The notes under the pieces: generated by a model | What the model was told of the DNA's origin: nothing | What the model saw: only the letters and a program-made list of their open reading frames with translations | The model's database searches: none | Position numbers and translations under genes: made by a program | Assembly: GCA_963920525.1 (NCBI GenBank) | Contig: OY986437.1 | Coordinates: 196,621,511-196,685,510, forward strand | DNA: 64,000 nt | Reading direction: 5' to 3' | Origin: Dichetophora obliterata | Lineage: Eukaryota > Arthropoda > Insecta > Diptera > Sciomyzidae | Part shown: in pieces, positions 32,025 to 44,000 of the stretch | How the letters are laid out: each line of letters begins with the position of its first letter | Numbering within the stretch: the first letter of the stretch is position 1

Positions 32025-35000
32025 ATGGAAGTTACGGAAGCTACTGTTGGAATTTTCTACTTAAGCAAGTTGCTGGGCTTGGCTCCATTTGGGCTACGTA
32101 ACAGCTCCAAAGGTGTACTTTCAATAAGTCGCAGCGTGTTATTCTTATTCTATTCCACAAGTTTAAGCCTAATCATGAGTTAGTATCATCTACATAAGCA
32201 TATCAATAGTTTAATACTATCCTTTATATTTTAGTATTTCTTACTTACCGCGGTTTACTCTATGATGCAAACTCAAAAATTCCTGTGCGGTAAGTATAAA
32301 AAATAAAACAAATATCTTCACATTTACACCTACATAAAAAATACAACCTCATATGCATAAATATAAAGTAATTTTTCTGCCTCTTCTTATTATGTATCTA
32401 TCTAGCTGTATATAGTATTTAGTACGTTTTTGTGCTATATGCTGTATAAACTCTTTCAATATCTTTCCTATCTCGCTCTCTCTATCTCTCTCTTTCTCGA
32501 TCTCTAATTGTGCTTTTTGTAACGCTAACGATACAAATATATTGAAATATCTGTGCTGCTTCTACAAAAACAAAGCGCATCTTTTAGAATGAAATCGGCT
32601 ACATCGAAAGTGGTCACCGCCTTGGATGTCTCGGTTGTGGTCATGTCAACACTGGCGGGTGTCATTTGCGGCATTCTAGGTGTCAAGTCCACTCAAAATT
32701 TGAACAAACGTCTGCAAAAGGTTCGAAGTTTTAAAAATTATTCCAAAGAATTAAAGTGATTTTCGAAATTATATTCGAAAAATAAGGTTGATGAATCGCT
32801 ACACTCGTTCGCCAACGCCAAAAAGGACCGCACTCGAGCAATTGTTATGGTTTTAGTGCCCATGTCATTCATAAGCATTTTGTTGGGCTTGGACATTTGG
32901 ACTTGGTTAAGATTTGCAGAGGAAATGAGCATCGAGGGCGAGAACGCAGGTAAGTAAACCATACAAATTCTTACCAACTGATTACAAAATTTCAAGAAAT
33001 CAAACTTCGAAAACTTTTAGCAGTTTTTGAAACGAGAAATTTTTGATAACTTTTAAGTGAAAATAAATCTTTGTTTTTTCGACAACTGAAATGTGACTTC
33101 GAGCAAAACATGAGGTCTGTTTCCGTACTAACTTCAAGTAAAGTTCGAGTAATAGAGAGTAACTTATTTATCAAAAAGTACGAAAACGACTTCAAGTAAA
33201 TTTCAAGCACAACAGCTATTCACACATTTTTGCAATAGAAAAGAATTTATTTTTGCATGAAATTATTAGTTTATACTTTTTTATTATTTATTAGTTTATT
33301 CAAAATAAAGAAAACAAAAGCATTTGCATTTAATTATTAAAATAATTTTTATTTCACAAAACAATATAAATATTAATTTAATATTTAGACGATCAGCTGT
33401 TCGTAGCTGGAAATTCGTGCTCGATTTTTCAAGTAAAGTTCAAGTAATTGTAATAGAACAGAGAGTGACATTAAGCTCGTTCTTCTTCTCTCTCGAGCTT
33501 GAAAAATGTGTAAAGAAATGCTTTCAATTAAAGTTTAAGTAAAGTTCAAGCAATAGAAAGTAACTTGATAATCTGTCAAAATGAGAATATTTATCAAAAA
33601 GTACGGAAACGACTTCAAGTAAGCTTCAAGCTATTTACGCCTTTTTGCAACAGAAAAAATTTATTGTTGCTTGAAATTATTAGTTTATTCGTATAAAAAT
33701 CACTTTGTGCAAAATATATATAACAATATTACTTGCTTTTAATAATAGGAATCATTTTTATTTCACAAAACAATCAAAAATATTGATCTAATTATTTGAC
33801 ATTCAGCTGTTTGTAGTTTAAAATTAGTGCTCGAAGAAATTTTTTAAGTAAAGTTCAAGTAATTGTAATAGAATAGAGAGTGACATTTTGGTTGTTCTTC
33901 CTCTTTCTAGAGCTTGAAAAATGTGTAAATAAACGCTTTCAAGTAACTTCAAGTTACTTGATGAAGCGAGTACGGAAACAGACCTGTGATTGTTTTATTT
34001 CTAAACTAAAAAATGTCAATGACAATTTTTTTGTGCAAAGCAAACATGCAAATTAATTCTTTTTAATTTTTAAATTAAAGTTTTTCCATATGACCTTGTT
34101 ATTTATTATGTTGATTTTATATGATTTTAAAACAAATTCTAAATGTTTGATAGTTTAAATCATACTTGATTTTAAATACAAATTCTACTAGTTTGAAAGT
34201 TTAAAATCTCTTGTTTTTCACAGAATTAAACGTGCAATGGTACATACCTTTCTATACTTTATACTTCATTCTAACCGGGCTCCATATATCGTTTGCCAAC
34301 ACTGCAGTTGGTTTGGGTAGACGTTATCGCCGCCTAAATATGATGCTACGTAGCTCCTGCATTGGAGAAGGTAAGATTAATTTAACTCGTCTAATACTGT
34401 ACAGAAATTTATCGAATTAGTTTTTAAGGTGAAGACAAAAAAGATGCTTATCCCAAACAAAAAATAACAACTGTAAAAAGTATAGTGCAGAATTCGATGT
34501 CGCTAAATGCCAGTTTGACAAAGGCCGCAAGCATAGATTGTCTCTATAACGATGGTTCAGGTAGTTTGTTATGATATGAACGTCTTAGATAAAAAGCTGA
34601 CTTCAACTTGATTTCGAACACAGCGAAGAAACAGAGTCTACTTATTCGAAGCCTAGCTGAGCATCATGAATCCTTAGACAAATGTGTGGTAATCGTTTCG
34701 AGGTAGATTGATCTTTTATATAATATCCAGTGGACTCCAATAACGGTTAATTTCAGTTCTTATGGCATTGCAGTACTTTGCATACTCGTCTCTTGCTTGC
34801 TGCATTTAGTTGCGACTGCATATTTTCTCTTTTTGGAAATATTGAGCAAAAAGGACAACGGCTACCTTTGGTTACAAGTACTTTGGATATTTTTTCATAT
34901 ATTTCGTTTGTTGATGGTCGTCGAACCGTGTCATCTGGCTACCAGTGAGGTTTGCTTCAATGCTAATGCACTATATATAAACGATTATTTGTTATCTATT

Positions 35001-38000
35001 CACATTTTTTTTTCCTTAGTCAAAGAAATCCATACAAATTTTATGCGAAATTGAGCGCAAGAATCACGATCCTATTATGGCAGAAGAGGTAGATTTTGAG
35101 AGCAGCACTATTTAATATTCATTAAGATCCTTGTTAACTTTAACTACTTTGACAGATAAAAAAGTTCTGGCAACAACTGCTTGTGAGCGAATCCGTGTTT
35201 TCCGCCATGGGCTTGTGTAAAGTTGATCGAAAAATTCTAACTTCGGTAAGGCGAATATCATTTCTATAGTTTAATAAGTTGTTTGCCAAAAATGTTTGTA
35301 TACTTCCTTTTCCTGGCCGGTTTCTCATTAAAGTCAAAAGCATTATTTTAAGCACCTGCTGCCCTGATCATCGAACGCAACTTGACTATGTTTTCGTCGA
35401 ATGACCCAGTGCGACACCAAAAAGTAACTTTAAACATCTCAATCGATTTTGTTAATCGTTAGACCTTAGAACATATCCACTTTGGGATTTGACTGAGTTA
35501 GCTCAGATAAGGAATTCGTTTAAGGTCAAATGTAAGGACATCCTACTGCATTTGTTTTCTCCTGTCTCCTTAACCAAACCATATTTTGAGTTGAGGCCTT
35601 AATATACCTCCTCCTAAGTACAAAAGTTGCTGTAACTCAGGAACGAGATACATCCCAATTCTGAATAATTTTTCCCGGGGAATCAGATAAGGTAGTTTTC
35701 ATTTTTAATGTAAAGTTAAAAAATATTCTGGAAATTTTTAATGCCAATTTGTTCATTAACCGTCGATATTCATATGTATATTCATTAGTAAACAAACTGT
35801 TCATCATCTTTTTGTCAATTTAGCTGAATATCGAATTCCACTAAACTTACCTTAACAACTTAAATTTTTTACGAAGATTTTAGAACATACTACTGTGATC
35901 AAATGTTAACAGGACTGGTCACTTTAAACTGCGCGCGCTTTAAAGATACAGCTAAATGTTTTTTTAAGTTGGTAGCACTTGACATATTTGTTTAAATTCA
36001 TGCCATTATGTTCAGTGCTTTACCATTTAGAGTTAGTTTTCGTGAATAACAAAGGGAAGTTTCTCTATTTTTGCCAAGTGTAAATCAGTTGGTTAAAGAA
36101 AATGCATTTTATTTTGCTTACGGAAGACCTGCATGCTCTATCAAGAATAAAAATGCTTGAAATGCACAAGATATCCAAAGAGGAATAAGAAAGCACCGAA
36201 GATGAACCCCATCAAAGACAATAAAGGACATCGACGGATGAGCATCACGTCAAGTAAATCAAAAAATTAATGCTCAAAAATCGTAGGTTAACAATTAGAG
36301 ACCTTGCTGATACTCTCCACATTTAAATTGCCCTGTGGTAAATGGACACATGACGTAACCAACTATTTCTTAAATACAATGCAGCTGCGAGACTTAGAAT
36401 GCCTTAATACAATTCTTAATTGTATTTGTTTAGGTATGACCGCTAAAACACTGATGACATCGATGCGACGATGGGAGTACGTATGCACACGATAGGAGAG
36501 AACAAAATAATGACGCATAAAATTGGAGACAACAAAGAAAATTTAACAAAAATCCTCTCTACGCCAAAAAACACAACAAAAACTCAAGAGAACACACCGA
36601 AAAGAAGCAAACGAAACCAAATGACGCCACAAATTATTTTAACAATACTTTTTACAATTTAATCCTCTCAATAGCTAGGCTAAACTAGAAACAAACTAAT
36701 TTTTTTGAGGTAGAATTCCTATCATTTAGGTCCTAAAAATATGAAAAAACATACCTTTGATTTTTACCTGCGCTACTTTCGTTTTGCAAGCTTGTGCAAA
36801 GAAAAAAATTGTTTTGCTCCTGTTCAGCACAAAATATTTTTTTTGTAATCCCTTGAAGGTTTTTTAACCCTTTAGATCTTTATTTTTTAAACCTTTTTTA
36901 TATTCTCATCATTAAAGCCATAAAAAGATAAAAAAAATAAATTTGATTTTTGTCCGGTTGATTTTATCTTATAAAATATGCTTAAAAAAATTTTTCGATT
37001 CTCTTCGGCACTTTTTTCATAGAACCAAACGATTTGATTAAAAAAAGCGCTGCAAACAATATAAATATAAAAATTACTCTTTGTCTCTACCCGGCGAGGC
37101 CAGCATAATCCTCGTGAAATCGCCTCAAGTCGACTCAAACCTTCACGTGGTGTTTCGTGGGTAACGTCAAAACTGACAATCGTTAGTTTAACGGCTTATC
37201 TGAGCGGCGGGCCTCCTAGGCTTAAAACAGGTTGTGTGTCGGGTTTGAAGCCTACCCGTAAAACCCATTTCAATGAAAACAAATAAGAATAGAAGAAAAC
37301 TGATCCCCTATGTGACGACTACCGCAAACGAAAAACTGATAATGATTTATGGATATGCACCTGGAATGTCCAAATCCTTAATTGGGAAGGTGCCTCTATC
37401 CAACTGACTGATGTCTTGGAAAGATACAAAGCTGATATCACTGCTATCCAAGAAATGCATTTGGAATGAACAGGGTTGCATTCGGCATGCACCCTGTGAT
37501 ATCTACTACAGCGGCCATGCGGAGAAGCACGAGTTTGGATGCGGATTTGTAGTTGGTAAGAGACTACGGCCCCACGTCCTGGGATTCACACATGTGAACG
37601 AATGGCTTGCCATAATCCGCATCACGGTTAAATTTTTTAATATAAGCCTAATATGTGCGCACGCTCCGACAGAAGATAAGGACGATGAGACCAAGGAAAT
37701 TTTCTACGAGCGCCTTGAAAATGCTTACGAGTGCTGCCCCCGGCACGACGTAAAAATCGTGCTTGGTGAATTCAATGCTAAGGTGGACAAGGAAAATATA
37801 TTTGGTCCAACAGTCGGAAGTTCAGCCTCCACGACAGCACCTCCGATAACGGAATGAGGCTGATTGACTTCGCCGCAGAACGAAACGTGGTCGTAAGTAG
37901 CACTAGATTGAAGCATCTCAATATTCATAAAGCCATCTGGATGTCCCCTGATCAAAAAACCAGAAATCAAATTGATCACGTTTTGATCGACGGAAGGCAC

Positions 38001-41000
38001 TCTTCCAGTGTATTGGATGTACGCACGATCCGTGGTGCAAAAATTGACTCGATCACTATCTTGTCGCAGTCAAGATCCGTACACGTCTGTGTGAAGCTAA
38101 GAATGCATGCAATCCTACACAGAGAAAGCTAGACGTCGACAAGCTGCAATCGAAACAGACAGCCGAAGGTTTCACCACTCAACTCTCACCCCTGCTTCAA
38201 AGCACTCCTCCAATCGATGATATATGCACGCAGTGGACACACATTTCCAACTCCATGCGTGCGGCTGCTGAAGAGGTGATTGGCTACCACCTCCCTCGCC
38301 GAAACCAGTGGTACGACCAGGAGTGTCGTACGACCAGAGGCAGAAAAGCGTGAGCAGGAGAAGATTGAGATGTATGGTGACAGGAATGAGGCCCGAAAAT
38401 TTTTCCAAAAAATAAGACGCCTTGCCGATGGTTTTAAAACCGGGGCCTCTTTCTGCAAGGATGAAAACGGGAATCTAGTGGCAGATGTCCAGAGTACTCT
38501 GACGTTATGAAGGGAACACTTTTCTAAGCTTCTAAATGGCGACGCTGACAACAATCCCGCCAATAGAGATGATATTCCGAAAACCCCAATTACGTATGAC
38601 AGCGTCGAAGTTCCGCTGCGCGACTATGATGAAGTTCTGACAGCTATAGCTCGGCTTAAAAATAACAAAGCCGCGGGAGCTGATGGCGTACCTGCTGAGC
38701 TGTTTAAGAACGAAGGCGAAGATCTATCCACAAGAAAGGCGATCCCACTAACTGTGCCAATTACCGTGGGATAAGCCTTCTTAATATCGCATATAAAGTC
38801 CTGTCGAGCGTTTTATGTGAAAGATTGAAGCCCATTGTAAACGAACTGATTGGACCTTATCAGTGTGGCTTCAGACCTGGAAAGTCCAACATCGACCAGA
38901 TTTTCACGCTAAGACAAATCTTGGAGAAGATTCAAGAAAAACAACTACAAAGCCAACTTCGACAGCCCAATAAGGAAGCACCTGTACCACCATGTTTGTA
39001 CCACCATGTTTGAGTTTAGTATTCCTGCAAAACTCATACGACTTTGCAGGATGACACTGAGCAACACCAGCAGTGCAGTTAAAATCGGGAAAGACCTCTC
39101 CCCACCACCATTTGTTACCAAAAGAGGTATCAGACTAGGTGATTCCTTATCGTGCGACTTTTTCAACCTAATGATGGAGAAGATGATCCGAGCTGCTGAT
39201 CTGAGACGTAGATAGTGACACAATATTCTACAAGAGCGTTATGCTGCTTGCGTATGCTGATGACATCGATATCATTGGCCATAATACGCGCGAAGTCATT
39301 GCAGTATTATCCAGATTAGAAATAGAGTCAAGTTGAATGTGTCTGGCAGTGAATGCAGATAAGACGAAATACTTGGTGTCAAAAAACAAACAGTCCCAGC
39401 GTCTTGGAACCCATGTTGCAGTTGACAATACCTCCTTCGAGGCTGTGAAGGACTTCGTTTTTTCTGATCCAGCATAAACTCAACCAACGACATCAGCATT
39501 GAGATCAAACGAAGAATAACTCTTGCCAACAGGTGTTACTTTGTGCTCAGTAGGCAATTGAGAAGCAGAGTCCTCTCTCGACGAATGAAAATCACGCTCT
39601 ATAAATTGCTCATCATGCTCGTCCTATTTAATGCATCATAAACCTGGATGCTGAACAGTTCAGATGAAGAGACTAGGAGCATTCAAGAGAAAGATTCTTC
39701 GTAAGATATACGGACCAATCTGCGTCAATGGCGAGTACCGAATAAGGTGAAATGATGAACTGTATGAGATGTACGCTGACATCGACATAGTCAAGCGCAT
39801 TAAAATCGAGCGGCTTCGCTGGCTAGGTCATGTTCAGCGCATGAAAGATGATGCTCCAGTGAAGAAAATATTCGATTCGGTACCCAGCGGCGGTCAACGC
39901 AGAAGAGGACGATCGCATCTTCGTTGGAAAGACCAAGTAGAGGACAACCTGACGAAGCTTGGAATTTCCAACTGGCGCCAGCAAGCGAGATACAGAAATG
40001 GCTGCCGCGGTTGTAGCGCCAACTAAGTAAGTAGTTGTTTGAACAATGAAAAGACAATAATGTGAGCACAAACAAGATTTTGTTTCCGCTTACAGTTCTG
40101 CATTACAATGTCATCACCGACAAATTTTGGCAAGCGGTAGGAAACAAAAAATTAACGATAATCCCTCTCTCAGAAAAAAACAACGAAAAAAAAACCGATT
40201 TGAAGCTTTTTTCTAGCATTTCAGAATTAACGTTTAATAACACTTAATTATTTTATATTTAAAACTTTGTTTTGGTTTAAACATTAAGAAATCACGGTGT
40301 TGAAACACGGACGAATAAAGTTTAAGTGTTGTTTGAACAGTGGCAAGACTCTATCGATCTTTATAATGAAAAATATTTTTTCACATCCTGCTTAGAGTTC
40401 TGCATTACAATGCCATCACCGACGAATTTTTACAAGCGGGTCCGTTAAACATGTTTTAGAAGAGCATTTGTATCTCAACAATGAATTTTCGACACACATT
40501 AGGTCTGTTTCCGTACTAGGTTAGGTTAGGTTAAAGTGGCTGCCTCAAATTGAGACGCACTTAGGCCAATAAGGCCCATTGTGGTACCACAGGGGTTGAT
40601 CTCCCTTCTCTATTCAAACCAGCTTGAGCTGTTCACAAAGCTTAGGATTCGGTATATCGATATTTCCGAGAGTTCTTCGAGGTCTCTGAAAAACCAGTTG
40701 TTTAGGTGAAGAAAACGTTTTTGAGCCAGCGCTGGGCAGGTGCAGAGAAGGTGTTCTGTAGATTCCACCTCCTCCTCATCTCTACAGCTTCTGCAGAAGT
40801 CGTTGTGGGGTATGTTTAATCTTTGAGCGTGCCTGCCAATAAGGCAGTGCCCTGTCAGGATCCCTATCATGGTGCCAATGTGATCTCTACTAAGAGATAT
40901 GAGTTCTTTTGAACGCTTCAGATTGAGTTTGGGCCAGATTTGCCGTGTTATATTACAAGTGTTACCTGCTGACCATCTTTTGTTGGTGTTGATACAGGAT

Positions 41001-44000
41001 AACTCATGTGTAAGGAGTTTACATGTGGTGAGAGGAATACCAAGGTTTGTCTTGTCTGAAGATATTGGGGGTTGGAATTAGTTTTAAAGGTTTTCTAAGA
41101 GATGGCGTAACTATCAATAGATCGCATCGGGCACACCTGTGACTATATTCATTTCAAAGCACATTGTCTAAGCTTCATTTTTCAGTATGTGTCATTCCAC
41201 TGAAGTGTCAACAACATATATTTTTTTCTCTGTGAACATGTCGACTTTCGTTCCAACAAAACGCAATTTGCGGGAAGGTTTACTTTTGTGCTTCCATTTG
41301 AAGAAAAAAGCGGTTGAAGCACAACGCACGCTTACTGAGGCTTACGGGGACTATGCTCCATCGATTTCTACTTGTGAGTACTGGTTCCGTCGGTTTAAAA
41401 GTGGTGATTTTGATACGGAAGACAAAGAGCATCCGGGCCAGCCGAAAAAGTTTGAAGATGAGGAATTGGAGGCTTTGCTGGATGAAGACCCGTGTCAAAC
41501 CCTTCAAGAATTGTCAGAATCATTGGGAGTCGACTTGTCAACGGTCGGCAAACGCTTGAAGGCCTTGGGAATGATTCAAAAGCAAGGAAATTGGGTGCCG
41601 TACCAGTTGAAGCCGAGAGACGTTGAACGGCGATTTTGCATGTGCGAACAACTGCTTCAACGGCATAAAAGGAAGAGTTTTTGCATCGTATTGTCACTGG
41701 CGATGAAAAGTGGATCCATTACGATAATCCTAAGCGAAAAAAATCGTGGGGACCACCCGGCCATGCATCAACATCGAGGGCCAAGCCGAATATTCATGGC
41801 GCCAAGCTTATGCTGTGTATTTGGTGGGATCAGAAGGGTGTCGTGTACTATGAGCTGCTAAAACCTAACGAAACCATCACTGGGGAACGCTACCAACAAC
41901 AATTGATGCAATTGAGCCGAGCATTAAAGGTTAAACGGCCGGAATATGCCAAAAGACACGACAAAGTGGTTTTTCAACATGACAACGCACGGCCACATGT
42001 TGCAAGAACCGTCAAGGAAACGTTGGAGGCGCTGAATTGGGATGTGCTACCCCACCCGCCCTATAGCCCAGACATAGCCCCTTGCGACTACCACCTATTC
42101 AGATCGATGACGCATGGCTTGGCTGAGCAGCGCTTCACTTCTTACGAGGATACCAAAAAATGGGTCGATTCGTGGATTGCCTCAAAAGACGAATCGTTCT
42201 TCCGGCGCGGAATCCATATGCTGCCAGAAAGATGGGAAAATGTTGTAGCTAACGATGGACAATACTTTGAATAATATACATTGTACCGTTGTTTCTAAAT
42301 AAATGCTCAAAAACTGAAAAAAAACCTTTAAAATTAATTCCAACCCCCAATAGTTGTTTGGTAGTACCTGTGCGAGCGAGTTAATCTGCTCTGCAGTTAC
42401 CTAGAAAATCCCTATGTCCAGGAATCCAGCATAGGATAATTTTGAGCTGCTCTGCCATCTCGTTTAGAGATCTGCGGCAGTTGAAAACTGTTTCAGATGT
42501 TATTTCAACAGTTCCTAGGGCTTTCAGAGCGGCTTGACTGTCAGAAAGTATGCATATATCCATGGAAGATATATCATTTTTCTGAAGCCAAGTTAACGCT
42601 TCATGTATAGCAGCGATTTCAGCTTGAAATACACTGCAATGGTCAGGGAGCCTGAAGGCTATATTGATGCTTAATGTTTCTGAGTAGACTCCTCCACCTA
42701 CTTTGCCATCTAGTTTTGATCCATCCGTAAAGATCTCAATGACATTGTGAGGTGAACGGTTTTCTTGTTCCCACTCTTCTCGAGAGGGAATGGATACATC
42801 GAACTTCCTCTCAAAGAGTAGTTTTTGTGTGATGTAGTCAATGGACCTAGGTAAAGGAGGGAGAAATTTTCTGATACAAGAATGTCCTAGTGTACCTTCT
42901 TTCCACTGGGAGGTGGCTACTAGGCGAATGGCTGTATTAGCGGCCATCTGTTTAGCTAGGATATCAAGTGGTGTAAGATGGAGCATTGTGTCTAATGCGT
43001 CTGTCGGAGTGGTTCTTAGGGCTCCGCTAATGCACAGTTCAGCTGATCTTTGAACTTTACGGAGAAGGTTATGGTGAGTCTGTTTTTCGAGTGCATGCCA
43101 CCAGACAATAGCACCATATAGCAATATTGGCCTTACAACTGCTGTATAAAGCCAGTGAGTAACACTTGGCTGTAAACCCCATTTGCTACCCACCGCCTTT
43201 TTGCAGGAGTATAGGGCAATGTTCGCTTTTTTGGCTCTTTCGAGCAGATTGGGCTTCCAGTTTAGTTTCCTATCTAGTATAAGGCCCAGGTATTTTGCTT
43301 GATCTGAGAAGATAAGACTTGTATTTCCCAGTTTTGGAGGGCTAATTTGAGGTACATTGTGTTTTCTTGTGAAAACTACTAACTCAGTCTTATTAGGATT
43401 AACGCTGAGCCCACAGCTGATAGTTCAGTTGACAAGAGTGTTTAGGCAGTTTTGCATAATGTCTCGGAGAGTAGATATATATTTTCCAGAGGTAACAATA
43501 GCAACGTCATCGGCATAAGCTATCACCCTGCACCCCTCTAGTTCTAGTTTGCCTAGCAGTTCATTCACTGCTAAATTCCAGAGTAGAGGCGAAAGAACCC
43601 CTCCCTGAGGGGTTCCTCTTGGTACAGATCTTAGCGTGGATGCCGCTCCAAATTTTGCACTTATAATCCTGCCAACTAGCATTTGGTTTATGAGTGCTAT
43701 CAGCGCGGCATCCACCCCAAGCTCCGTCAGCGCACTGATGATGGCCCCTGCCTCGACGTTATTAAAGGCTCCTTCTATATCAATAAAAGCTATCATTGTA
43801 TATTCCTTCAGATAGAGGGATTTTTCAATGATGGAGATTATGGAGTGGAGAGCTGTTTCCACTGATTTGCCTTTGGTGTAAGCATGTTGAGCTAGAGATA
43901 ATGGCTTCTTATCTATCATGGATCTCAAGTGAATATCAATTAATCTCTCGAGGATTTTTAGAAGAAAAGATGAGAGACTAATTGGTCGAAGGTCTTTTGG

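Noticed and set aside
32738..33210. Minus-strand frames of 85 and 72 codons
   Set aside because: They overlap Gr43a exon 4 and MITE sequence and carry no motif.
35340..35462. Frame APAALIIERNLTMFSSNDPVRH as a possible last Gr43a exon
   Set aside because: It has an AG before it and a stop after it, but it does not resemble the TYLVILIQF receptor end. The exon at 49695 fits perfectly in sequence and phase.
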